Below, piece after piece: positions 17,718 to 25,829 of a DNA stretch of 61,699 nucleotides (the stretch's first letter is position 1; each line of letters starts with the position of its first letter). The DNA lies in assembly GCF_019345525.1 (NCBI RefSeq), contig NZ_JAHKRA010000020.1:1-61699 (forward strand). Direction: 5' to 3'. The notes beneath the pieces are model-generated. The model made no database searches and had not been told where the DNA came from. It saw only the letters and a list, made by a program, of their open reading frames with translations. Position numbers and translations under genes: made by a program. This DNA is from Flavobacterium sp. NKUCC04_CG (GTDB taxonomy: Bacteria; Bacteroidota; Bacteroidia; Flavobacteriales; Flavobacteriaceae).

Positions 17718-18707
17718 TTAAACCAAATCGTTTGCCACTAAATACTCGGCAATCTGTATGGTATTGGTTGCGGCTCCTTTACGTAAATTGTCGGACACTA
17801 TCCACATGTTAACAGTATTAACTTGACTTTCATCTCGGCGAATTCGACCTACAAAGACGTCGTCCTTACCCGATGCATAAATCGGCATGGGATAGGTATT
17901 GGTATCGGGATTATCTTGTAAAGTAATTCCGGGTGTTTGGTGCAATATCTGACGGATACGTTCTACATCAAAATCCCTATCGAACTCAATATTTACAGCT
18001 TCACTGTGCCCTCCTACTACAGGAATACGAACGGCAGTTGCGGTTATGCGGATACTGGTATCATTAAGAATTTTTTGAGTTTCTCGAACCAACTTCATCT
18101 CTTCTTTTGTGTAACCGTTACTTTCAAAAACGTCGCATTGTGGAATCGCATTGCGGTGAATTGGATAAGGATATGCCATTTCCCCCTTTACATCTTGATA
18201 CTCATTGTCCAATTGACGCACTGCTTTTACCCCAGTACCCGTAATGGATTGATAAGTTGAAATTACCAGCCGTTTAATTCCATATTGCTCTTTTAAAGGT
18301 GCCAAAGTCATCACCAATTGTATGGTAGAACAATTGGGATTGGCTATAATCTTATCTGTATGTGTCAATTCAGACGCATTGATTTCTGGAACGATTAATT
18401 TTATTGTTGGATCCATTCTCCATGCCGATGAATTATCGATTACAGTGGTTCCTACTGCTGCAAATTTTGGGGCCCATTCTAATGAAGTTTCCCCTCCTGC
18501 AGAAAATATCGCAATTTGAGGCTTCCTATTTACGGCTGCTTCCATGCTCACAATCTTATACTTTTTGCCTTTAAAAACAAGCTCTTTCCCTACAGACTTT
18601 TCAGAAGCCACTGGAATTAACTCGGTGATTGGAAAATTTCGCTCTGCTAAGACTTTTAGCATGATTTCGCCAACCATACCGGTGGCTCCTACAACTGCTA
18701 TTTTCAT
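17718..18707 (-). CDS. asd: Aspartate-semialdehyde dehydrogenase
   Basis: 329 residues. It reduces aspartyl-4-phosphate to aspartate semialdehyde with NADPH, the branch point to lysine/diaminopimelate, threonine and methionine. The Rossmann NADP motif is VVGATGMVG (5-13). The catalytic Cys126 lies in NPNCST, and the conserved His lies in VRIPVVGGHSEA. GETSLEW and IDNSSAWRMD are family signatures. It has its own promoter box (18809-18816) and a leader with a 15-bp palindrome at 18782-18796. Confidence 0.97.
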   Translation of the reverse strand: MKIAVVGATGMVGEIMLKVLAERNFPITELIPVASEKSVGKELVFKGKKYKIVSMEAAVNRKPQIAIFSAGGETSLEWAPKFAAVGTTVIDNSSAWRMDPTIKLIVPEINASELTHTDKIIANPNCSTIQLVMTLAPLKEQYGIKRLVISTYQSITGTGVKAVRQLDNEYQDVKGEMAYPYPIHRNAIPQCDVFESNGYTKEEMKLVRETQKILNDTSIRITATAVRIPVVGGHSEAVNIEFDRDFDVERIRQILHQTPGITLQDNPDTNTYPMPIYASGKDDVFVGRIRRDESQVNTVNMWIVSDNLRKGAATNTIQIAEYLVANDLV

Positions 18708-18781
18708 ATATGCCTATTATTTTATTTATTATCTTATCACCTATTTAACTACTTACACCCTACTTAGTAACAATCATCAAA

Positions 18782-18796
18782 ATAGGTAATACCTAT
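18782..18796. promoter_or_regulatory. Perfect palindrome in the asd leader
   Basis: ATAGGTA-A-TACCTAT, seven-bp arms around one base. It sits just downstream of the predicted asd start of transcription (about 18802), a typical place for a repressor site. Confidence 0.5.
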
Positions 18797-18808
18797 GATT
18801 TCTTATGA

Positions 18809-18816
18809 CAAATATA
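18809..18816 (-). promoter_or_regulatory. -7 box TATATTTG for asd
   Basis: Minus-strand TAnnTTTG between recJ and asd; implies a leader of about 95 bases. Confidence 0.5.
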
Positions 18817-18843
18817 GCCAATGCACTTTATAAAAAAGCCTGT

Positions 18844-20550
18844 TTAATTGGAACTATTTTCGACTTGAATATCTTTAATTTGAAATTGAGTACTCACTTT
18901 TCCATTCCACTCATTTTCATCGAGTGAATAAGCCATACTAAAACGCTTTTTTCCTAAAAGTTTGGTGTAAAAATGTCCCAATCCAAAGCCAATACTGGAA
19001 ACCGGTTCCGAATTTTGTTGAACAACACTTAATTTTAAATGTTCTTTTTCACTACCCAAAGTACGCATATCACCACAATCATAGAGATTTTTGCTGTAAA
19101 ATACCGGAGCCATATTATCGGGGCCGTGCGGTTCAAATTGCTTGAGAATCCTAAGGAATTTATCGTCGATTTGACAAAGTTCGATTTCCGCATCAATTTC
19201 GATTTCGGGAATTAGCATTTCGTCTGTAATGGTTTGCGACACTACTTCTTCAAAGCGGTTTTTGAATGCTTGATATTTGGATTCTTCTAAGGTTAAACCC
19301 GCTGCATACATATGTCCCCCAAACTGTTCCAGATAATCTGAGCAAGCTTCCAAGGCATTATAAACATCAAAATTCTTTACCGATCGTGCTGATGCCGCCA
19401 ATTTATCGCCGCTTTTAGTAAAAACCAAAGTGGGTCTATAATGGGTCTCGATTAATCGCGATGCTACAATTCCTATAACACCTTTATGCCAAGTTTCCTT
19501 ATATACTACGGTTGATTTACAATCGGTTTCTCCATTGTCATGAATCTGCTTTAAAGCAGCAGTTGTAATTTCTTTATCCAATTCTCTGCGCTCCAAATTA
19601 AAAGCAACAATTTGTTCAGCTACACGTATGGCCTCTTCCAGCGTAAATTTTGTTAGAAGGGCTACTGCAAAATTCCCGTGTTCTATTCGTCCCGCGGCAT
19701 TTATTTTTGGAGCCACCTTAAAGACGATGTCCGTAATGGTGAAATATCTTTGTTTGTATTGCATTAACAATGCTCGTATTCCCGGACGCGGGTTTTCATT
19801 GATGACCTGCAAGCCATAATAAGCCAAAATTCTATTTTCGCCCGTAATCGGAACTATATCTGCTCCAATGGCCGTAGCAACCAAATCGAGGTAAGGAATT
19901 AAATCTTGTACCGTTTTTCCACGCTTCTCAGCTAAGGCTTGTATCAATTTAAAACCCACTCCACAACCGCATAATTCTTTATATGGATAGGAACAATCGC
20001 TTTGCTTAGGATCGAGTACCGCCACAGCATCTGGTACGGTTTCTCCGGGCAAATGGTGATCACAGATAATAAAATCAATTCCCTTTGCTTGGGCATACGC
20101 CACTTTATCCAGAGATTTGATCCCGCAATCCAGTGCAACAATTAAAGTGATACCGTTATTCTCAGCATAGTCAATTCCCGCATTGGAAATACCATAACCC
20201 TCTCCATAACGATCTGGAATATAGGTATCCACTTCCGAGTAAATCGTTTTTAGATACGACGACATTAAAGCCACCGCAGTAGTACCATCTACATCATAAT
20301 CGCCAAAAACCAAGATGCGTTCTTTTCTCTCAAAAGCCGTTTCCAGCCTTTGAACTGCTTTAGCCATATCTTTCATCAAATACGGATCATGTAATTCGTC
20401 TAATTTTGGACGAAAAAACCGCTTGGCCTCCTCAAAAGTTTTAATACCGCGTTGCACCAACAAGCTTGCAATAAGTGGATCAACCTGTAACACACTGACC
20501 AGATGCTCAATCTCCTCCGAAGTTGGTTTAGGTTTTAAAGTCCAACGCAT
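18844..20550 (-). CDS. recJ: Single-stranded-DNA-specific exonuclease RecJ
   Basis: 568 residues, the usual RecJ length. It degrades single-stranded DNA 5' to 3' in recombination and mismatch repair. The DHH phosphoesterase core shows FGDYDVDGT (82-90) and CDHHLPG (163-169), and the DHHA1 domain shows KSTVVYKETWHKGVIGIVAS and FGGHMYAAGLTL. The C-terminal OB-like region ends at IKDIQVENSSN. The gene lies 9 bp after the OsmC gene, with which it is probably cotranscribed. Confidence 0.97.
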   Translation of the reverse strand: MRWTLKPKPTSEEIEHLVSVLQVDPLIASLLVQRGIKTFEEAKRFFRPKLDELHDPYLMKDMAKAVQRLETAFERKERILVFGDYDVDGTTAVALMSSYLKTIYSEVDTYIPDRYGEGYGISNAGIDYAENNGITLIVALDCGIKSLDKVAYAQAKGIDFIICDHHLPGETVPDAVAVLDPKQSDCSYPYKELCGCGVGFKLIQALAEKRGKTVQDLIPYLDLVATAIGADIVPITGENRILAYYGLQVINENPRPGIRALLMQYKQRYFTITDIVFKVAPKINAAGRIEHGNFAVALLTKFTLEEAIRVAEQIVAFNLERRELDKEITTAALKQIHDNGETDCKSTVVYKETWHKGVIGIVASRLIETHYRPTLVFTKSGDKLAASARSVKNFDVYNALEACSDYLEQFGGHMYAAGLTLEESKYQAFKNRFEEVVSQTITDEMLIPEIEIDAEIELCQIDDKFLRILKQFEPHGPDNMAPVFYSKNLYDCGDMRTLGSEKEHLKLSVVQQNSEPVSSIGFGLGHFYTKLLGKKRFSMAYSLDENEWNGKVSTQFQIKDIQVENSSN

Positions 20551-20559
20551 AATTTAAAT

Positions 20560-20979
20560 TTAAGTTTGGTGAAAGTGAATATTAATTTTAATCATGGCAA
20601 ACTTGCGAAACATTTCCATCACGCCGCAGTATTTCTCTACCGATAAATTTACGGCCTTGGTCAATCTTTCCTGATCTAAGTCCGGTCCGTAAAAATGGTA
20701 ATCGACCAAAACAGTATGATATATGGCCGGTTCGGTATCGGTTAAAATACCTTCCGTTATCATTTTAAAATCGGAAACATCCAATCGCATTTTTTTAATT
20801 AACGAGGCTACATCTAAACCGGAACAACCTGCTAATGCAGAAAGCATCAAGGCCTTAGGCCGATATCCCTTGCCCTCACCTCCAAACTCTGGTCCGGCAT
20901 CTATACGTAGATTCCCTCCCGGATTGGTAGATTCAAATTGCATATTTTCAATCCAAGTAGTGGTTATTTTATGTGACAT
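20560..20979 (-). CDS. OsmC/Ohr family protein
   Basis: 139 residues. The OsmC fold is supported by two conserved cysteines, in LAGCSGLDV (~52) and EKYCGVMEMF (~120), the peroxidatic pair of the Ohr/OsmC class, which reduce organic hydroperoxides with lipoyl or thiol reductants. GGEGKGYRPKALMLSALAGC is the typical central stretch. The start at 20979 (MSHKIT) is preferred to 21018, because the minus-strand promoter box lies at 21001-20994. It starts the transcription unit that continues into recJ. Confidence 0.85.
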   Translation of the reverse strand: MSHKITTTWIENMQFESTNPGGNLRIDAGPEFGGEGKGYRPKALMLSALAGCSGLDVASLIKKMRLDVSDFKMITEGILTDTEPAIYHTVLVDYHFYGPDLDQERLTKAVNLSVEKYCGVMEMFRKFAMIKINIHFHQT

Positions 20980-20993
20980 AATCTTGATTTTTT

Positions 20994-21001
20994 CAAATTT
21001 A
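20994..21001 (-). promoter_or_regulatory. -7 box TAAATTTG for the OsmC-recJ unit
   Basis: Minus-strand TAnnTTTG directly beyond the rsmI terminator. It sets the OsmC start at 20979. Confidence 0.5.
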
Positions 21002-21009
21002 TAAAAAAT

Positions 21010-21051
21010 AAAAGTCAATGTAAAGCGGTTTAACAGCCTACATTGACTTTT
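21010..21051 (-). terminator. Terminator after rsmI
   Basis: AAAAGTCAATGTA (21010-21022) pairs perfectly with TACATTGACTTTT (21039-21051); on the minus strand TTTTATTTTTTAT follows. Confidence 0.88.
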
Positions 21052-21071
21052 AACTTTTAGTTTGTTTTACT

Positions 21072-21743
21072 CTATTTCTTTCCCGCTACAATCACGACAA
21101 TTTCCCCTTTTGGAGCCTTGACATCAAAGTGTTGCGCCACTTGATCCACGGTTCCCCTAACGGTTTCCTCATGAAGTTTTGACAACTCTCTGGACACCGA
21201 AATTTGACGATCAGCACCAAAGTATTCTTTAAATTCTTGAAGTGTCTTTATCAACTTATGCGGAGAAACATATAAAACCATGGTTCTGGTTTCTTCAGCC
21301 AAAACCAAATAACGGGTTTGACGTCCCTTTTTATCGGGTAAAAATCCCTCAAAGACAAACTTGTCATTAGGCAGCCCACTGTTGACCAACGCGGGCACAA
21401 ATGCCGTTGCTCCAGGCAAACAATCTACTTCAATATCATTTTCAACACAAGCTCTGGTCAACAAGAAACCGGGGTCGGAAATCGCCGGTGTTCCCGCATC
21501 GGAAATCAAGGCCAAATTTTCTCCAGCCTGCATGCGTTTTACCAGTCCCTCTACGGTTTTGTGTTCGTTGTGCATGTGGTGGCTTTGCATATGCGTACCA
21601 ATTTCAAAATGCTTTAAAAGCTTACTGCTATTACGCGTATCTTCTGCTAAAATAAAGTCAACTTCTTTTAAAACTTTAATCGCTCTAAAAGTCATATCGT
21701 CTAAATTTCCAATCGGAGTTGGAACTATATATAATTTTCCCAT
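21072..21743 (-). CDS. rsmI: 16S rRNA (cytidine1402-2'-O)-methyltransferase
   Basis: 223 residues, tetrapyrrole (corrin/porphyrin) methylase fold. RsmI 2'-O-methylates C1402 in the 16S decoding site. Visible signatures: YIVPTPIGNLDDMTFRAI (5-22), LAEDTRNSSKLL, ALISDAGTPAISDPGF with the SAM-binding loop, and LPGATAFVPALVNSGLP. It lies 9 bp after the acidic protein gene and ends at a strong terminator. Confidence 0.96.
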   Translation of the reverse strand: MGKLYIVPTPIGNLDDMTFRAIKVLKEVDFILAEDTRNSSKLLKHFEIGTHMQSHHMHNEHKTVEGLVKRMQAGENLALISDAGTPAISDPGFLLTRACVENDIEVDCLPGATAFVPALVNSGLPNDKFVFEGFLPDKKGRQTRYLVLAEETRTMVLYVSPHKLIKTLQEFKEYFGADRQISVSRELSKLHEETVRGTVDQVAQHFDVKAPKGEIVVIVAGKK

Positions 21744-21752
21744 TCTTGTGTG

Positions 21753-22847
21753 TTAAGCAAATCGCTTTTCTATCAATTCCATTAAGCGACTAACGTATTC
21801 CTCTTTACCTGTCCAATAATTATAATCGGGTTTTACCAAATCATCGATAAATGCAAGCGCTTGATCCAGGCTATTAAAAGTATTTATCTGTGATAACACG
21901 CGATTAAAATCTTCGGAACTTCCGCCAAACAAATGTTTTTCAAAAGCAATGCGATCGTTTAAGCTCACGCTGATGTTTTGAGAAAAAGTTTCATTAAGGG
22001 TTTTAAGTCGTTCGGTTTTATCTTCCGCAATCATTTGAGAAAGATCCGTTTCACTTACCGGTATCTCTCGCTCAATATTAGATCGGTTAAAAACCGGCTC
22101 AAAAACCAATTCATTCATTAATTCGTGCTCGCGATCAATTTCTTCAACACGTATAAAGTCAACATCTTGATAATCCACACCAAAAAAAGAATCTTCCAAC
22201 GTTTTTTCAACGACTAACTCTTGTTGCTCCTCATTAGGTCTTCCATCTTTGTTGATTAAATGAAGGTTTAATACTTCTTCTAATTCTTTGCTTTCTTCTG
22301 TTTCTAGTTGACTATCGACAAGTTCTTCACTCTCGCGCAGTGCTTTTTCTTCTTCCAAATCTTCTTTAGTCCAATCTTCAGATTCCAAAAAATGAACCAA
22401 CTCTGACTTTTCCACTTCTTCCAGATATGGGGTGCTTACGACTGCATCGGTATAATTTACAGCAATCGGCTCTTCAATAGTCTCTTCAACCTCCAGTTCC
22501 ATTTTCGTTGCTTCTGCTTGAATAGCAATCTCCTCTTCTACTTGTATTTTATGCGTTTCTACTTCTGTTTCTATCACCAAAGGATACTCTTCATCCATCA
22601 AATCCATCGGCATTTGACTCCTTGTCGTAGCCTCTACTTGGTATGCCTTTTCTAATTTATTCTCAATCTCTCCCGCACTAATATTGGGCTGAATCAGATT
22701 GAAATTATCTTCATGAAATTTTAAAATTAAGAGTTTTTCATAGAGTTCTTTAGATTCCTGATAAAGGTTTTGAACATCATCTTTATTTTTCATTTGTAGT
22801 ATTCGATGAGCGATACTTAACAATTCTGCTTCTAATACTTTCTTCAT
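21753..22847 (-). CDS. Acidic, Glu-rich protein of unknown function
   Basis: 364 residues, not recognised as a named family. The first ~60 residues are helical and basic/acidic mixed (AHRILQMKNKDDVQNLYQES). Residues ~75-280 are extremely rich in Glu and probably disordered. The last ~85 residues are ordered and look conserved: SLNDRIAFEKHLFGGSSEDF, then VLSQINTFNSLDQALAFIDD and YNYWTGKEEYVSRLMELI. No signal peptide, so cytoplasmic. It is cotranscribed with rsmI (9 bp apart) and divergent from tdk. The architecture suggests a scaffold or binding protein with an acidic linker, but no function can be assigned. Confidence 0.8.
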   Translation of the reverse strand: MKKVLEAELLSIAHRILQMKNKDDVQNLYQESKELYEKLLILKFHEDNFNLIQPNISAGEIENKLEKAYQVEATTRSQMPMDLMDEEYPLVIETEVETHKIQVEEEIAIQAEATKMELEVEETIEEPIAVNYTDAVVSTPYLEEVEKSELVHFLESEDWTKEDLEEEKALRESEELVDSQLETEESKELEEVLNLHLINKDGRPNEEQQELVVEKTLEDSFFGVDYQDVDFIRVEEIDREHELMNELVFEPVFNRSNIEREIPVSETDLSQMIAEDKTERLKTLNETFSQNISVSLNDRIAFEKHLFGGSSEDFNRVLSQINTFNSLDQALAFIDDLVKPDYNYWTGKEEYVSRLMELIEKRFA

Positions 22848-22888
22848 AACTTTTATTTTAGATTAAGAAAAACACACGCTTTTTTTGG

Positions 22889-22896
22889 TAAATTTG
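22889..22896 (+). promoter_or_regulatory. -7 box TAAATTTG for tdk
   Basis: Matches TAnnTTTG. Transcription from about 22903 rules out the in-frame ATG at 22885. Confidence 0.5.
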
Positions 22897-22899
22897 CCT

Positions 22900-22915
22900 T
22901 GTTACAAAAGTAACA
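22900..22915 (+). promoter_or_regulatory. Inverted repeat at the tdk start of transcription
   Basis: TGTTAC-AAAA-GTAACA, six-bp perfect arms, four bases after the -7 box. It could be an operator or a short 5' hairpin. Confidence 0.4.
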
Positions 22916-22950
22916 GAAAAAACTGCTGGTTACAGCCTGAAAATTACAAA

Positions 22951-23586
22951 ATGTTTCTCGAAAATCCCGTTAATCACAAAGAACAATTTGGTTGGATTGA
23001 AGTGATCTGTGGATCGATGTTTTCCGGTAAAACGGAAGAATTGATTCGCCGACTCAAACGCGCTCAGTTTGCCAAACAAAAAGTCGAAATATTCAAACCG
23101 TCGGTCGATACGCGATACGACGAGGAAAATGTGGTTTCGCACGATTTCAATGAAATCCGTTCAACCGCCGTTCCCGCCGCAGCTAATATTAGAATATTAG
23201 CAGATGGCTGTGATGTTGTTGGTATTGATGAGGCCCAGTTTTTTGATGATGAAATTGTAAGGGTTTGCAACGATTTGGCCAATGCAGGTATTCGTGTTAT
23301 AGTAGCCGGATTGGATATGGATTTCAAAGGAAACCCCTTTGGCCCCATGCCCGCTTTAATGGCTACAGCAGAATACGTAACCAAAGTACATGCCGTTTGT
23401 ACCAGAACCGGAAACTTAGCTCATTACAGCTTTAGAAAAGCCGCGAACGACAATTTGGTTTTACTCGGTGAAACCGAAGAATATGAACCCTTGAGCAGAG
23501 CAGCCTATTTTAATGCCCTAAAAGAACAAAAAAACAATCTTTTGGAAGAACGCAGTAAAATCGAATCGGACCGACAGGAATCTTAA
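22951..23586 (+). CDS. tdk: Thymidine kinase (type II)
   Basis: 211 residues. It phosphorylates thymidine with ATP for nucleotide salvage. The P-loop is [15 protein letters not shown] (~22-36), the Mg-binding DEAQFF (~92-97) follows, and the lasso begins AGLDMDFKG. Of the four cysteines that bind structural zinc in most type II enzymes, only one position is kept (AVCTRTGN) and the C-terminal pair is absent ([10 protein letters not shown]), so the zinc site seems lost. ATG 22951 is chosen because the promoter box sits at 22889-22896; the frame from 22885 would start upstream of the transcript. Confidence 0.95.
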   Translation: MFLENPVNHKEQFGWIEVICGSMFSGKTEELIRRLKRAQFAKQKVEIFKPSVDTRYDEENVVSHDFNEIRSTAVPAAANIRILADGCDVVGIDEAQFFDDEIVRVCNDLANAGIRVIVAGLDMDFKGNPFGPMPALMATAEYVTKVHAVCTRTGNLAHYSFRKAANDNLVLLGETEEYEPLSRAAYFNALKEQKNNLLEERSKIESDRQES

Positions 23587-23738
23587 AAAAGCATGCTCGT
23601 ACTGGTGACTATTCGGCTATTAATTTCCAGATAACCTGTTTATATAATAAAAAAAACGAGCACCTTATGACGGATGCTCGCTTAAAATTAATTACAACAC
23701 AATTCCACAAAACACTATTTTTAATCTAAAAACCCAAT

Positions 23739-24995
23739 TTAATTGTTTTCTAAGTGAAGATACCCCACTTTGGTTTCCATATGAGAACCGTCTTTAGTAA
23801 CGCGCTCGTATTTAAGAATGTAATAATAAGTACCCGTCGGTAATTTATCATTTTTCTTAACGGTTACCCTTCCTTCCGATACTCCTTTAAACACATTACC
23901 ACTAGAATTGTAGTTTTTGGTTTCAAAAACCTTCACACCCCAACGATTATATATTTCAACGGTATTGTTTGGATATTTTTGTATGTTTTCAATTACAAAA
24001 TAATCGTTATCTCCATCTCCATTAGGTGTTACCCCATTGTAAATCACCACATCCCCTATCTCAACGATTGTGTTTTCTTTACCTAATGCTAAGGTAAAAA
24101 CGCCATACCCACCGACCTTCGTAATCGAGGTTACGGTCTTTGTACTCAGATCGACAATCCCGCCTTCGTCTACCCAAATTTGGAGGTCTTTATCCCAACG
24201 AACAATTTTAAGATCTTTGGCATTTTCTGCAGTAATTTCTTTGGCAGTAGTTTCTTCATTCCAAGTTAATGTAAGTACGATATCACTCGTTCCACCATTT
24301 TTTGTAATGGTCCAATATTCTTTGTCATCAATGAATTTGATGGATTCTTTCTTGTTTAAGTGGGGCTGATTGGCATTGGAATTTTTGTGATAATATTTCC
24401 CCAAAAATGAATTTGCAATGTTTTCTGAAGTTCCTATAATAGCCCGACGGTAAAAACCATCCTGACCTATAGGCATCTCAAAGGCTTTATTTCCAATTTT
24501 CTCTACTTCTCCGTCGGCATGACTCGCATTGGATACATTGATGGCTAAGGCATCTTTCTGAAACACCAGAGCTCCTTTTAAGGAGTCTATTAGAACTACC
24601 CCATTTAAAAAATTGGCCGTTCCTCCTATACTCATGTCGTTTTTTAAATCAAAAGCGCTCACTTGTTTGTTGTTGTCAAATAAAACATCGTAAAACGAAC
24701 TCGGTTTATTACCTGTCAACAGCTGTGCTTGGTTTGTATTATTTTGAAATACGGCATAGCCCGTGGTTGCATTTGTCGAATAATCAAATAAACCATCGTT
24801 ATGAAAGTCTTTATATATATAAAAAACCCCATCGTTTATAATAACCCCAGACTCTTTATTTTGCAAATCTAGCAAGGTGGAAATTTCCGTTTTAGGTAAA
24901 ATTACCATCTGCCCCTTGTTTACCGTTTGCGCCATAACGCTCGGAATAAAAAGAAGACTCATCGCCGTAATTACAGAAATTCTTTTGCTGTTCAT
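23739..24995 (-). CDS. Secreted protein with T9SS type B sorting domain (gliding-motility-associated CHU_C type)
   Basis: 418 residues. A signal peptide ends at SVMAQ (~23). The N-terminal half is a beta-rich domain ([20 protein letters not shown]). The C-terminal ~85 residues are the type B sorting domain: [28 protein letters not shown], and [11 protein letters not shown], ending GYLHLENN. Type B cargo crosses the outer membrane through T9SS, generally with a SprF/PorP partner. It closes a minus-strand run of secreted genes starting at 31925. A paralog at 59087 has the same layout, with a conserved end but altered sorting-domain residues. Confidence 0.88.
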   Translation of the reverse strand: MNSKRISVITAMSLLFIPSVMAQTVNKGQMVILPKTEISTLLDLQNKESGVIINDGVFYIYKDFHNDGLFDYSTNATTGYAVFQNNTNQAQLLTGNKPSSFYDVLFDNNKQVSAFDLKNDMSIGGTANFLNGVVLIDSLKGALVFQKDALAINVSNASHADGEVEKIGNKAFEMPIGQDGFYRRAIIGTSENIANSFLGKYYHKNSNANQPHLNKKESIKFIDDKEYWTITKNGGTSDIVLTLTWNEETTAKEITAENAKDLKIVRWDKDLQIWVDEGGIVDLSTKTVTSITKVGGYGVFTLALGKENTIVEIGDVVIYNGVTPNGDGDNDYFVIENIQKYPNNTVEIYNRWGVKVFETKNYNSSGNVFKGVSEGRVTVKKNDKLPTGTYYYILKYERVTKDGSHMETKVGYLHLENN

Positions 24996-25060
24996 AATAA
25001 TAGAGTTACACTATTTAAATACTCATTGTACTTTTAAACATATCGTAAAAAACGACATCC

Positions 25061-25672
25061 TTACTTAACCACAAAAACGATGTTTATCAAAGAACAATCT
25101 GTTGTTGCGGCTTTAACGTCATACGTCATTACTCCATTTGCATTAATCGTTATATTTTGAAAAACTGCCGGATCATATTCTGTAATATAATAATATAAAT
25201 CGGTTGCCGTACCAAAGTAAGGGATTCCCGCTGCTGGCGCTCCCTGGCTGATGACATGATGTCCCGTTGCAGCTAGCGAAAACTGATTTTTGTATTCTGT
25301 GTACAAATCCTTAGTTTGAGCTAAGCGATCCTGAGAGGTATCAAAAGCTATGGAAGGCATATAAAAAAACTTTACTGCCTTATCATCCGATGTAATTAAC
25401 TTAGACCATTTTGCTCCATCATTATAATAGAATCCGGGTTTAACATCGTTAACCGTAGCCGTATTATACACCGTCATACCCAAAACATGTGCGGTTAAAG
25501 GAGCAGACAATGTGGTTCGCTCTAAAGCCATTCTCGGCATCAAAAGCCCTTTATTTCCCTCTATTTCCAAAAGTGCATTGGAATTAATCGTTTGCGGATT
25601 ACTTCCAACTTTTACCTGGGCAAAAGCAGACACTGCAAACAGGGCAACAACTAAGGTGTAAACATTTTTCAT
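25061..25672 (-). CDS. Secreted adhesin-like protein, short
   Basis: 203 residues, not a named family. A signal peptide (1-18, ending SAFAQ) is followed by VKVGSNPQTINSNALLEIEG and NKGLLMPRMALERT, the leader motif shared by many Bacteroidota surface proteins and by the gene at 25830. Then comes GFYYNDGAKWSKLI. The rest is beta-rich and no sorting domain is visible. It lies 65 bp before the type B protein gene on the same strand, so the two may form one transcript. A partner or minor-subunit role is inferred. Confidence 0.7.
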   Translation of the reverse strand: MKNVYTLVVALFAVSAFAQVKVGSNPQTINSNALLEIEGNKGLLMPRMALERTTLSAPLTAHVLGMTVYNTATVNDVKPGFYYNDGAKWSKLITSDDKAVKFFYMPSIAFDTSQDRLAQTKDLYTEYKNQFSLAATGHHVISQGAPAAGIPYFGTATDLYYYITEYDPAVFQNITINANGVMTYDVKAATTDCSLINIVFVVK

Positions 25673-25783
25673 AGATAGCTTGTTTTTGTTTTTCCAACAG
25701 TACTATAGTCCCATCATCTATAACCTAACAATCCATTTAAATTGCGGTACAAATGGCGTGGCCATAGATTTATTAATTTATTT

Positions 25784-25818
25784 AAATAAGTCTATGCAGT
25801 AGCTGTATAGACTTATTT
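25784..25818 (-). terminator. Terminator after the 533-residue adhesin gene
   Basis: AAATAAGTCTAT (25784-25795) and ATAGACTTATTT (25807-25818) form a 12-bp perfect stem ending 12 bases below the stop codon. It separates the 1490/533-residue pair from the next genes. Confidence 0.85.
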
Positions 25819-25829
25819 TAAGGTATATA

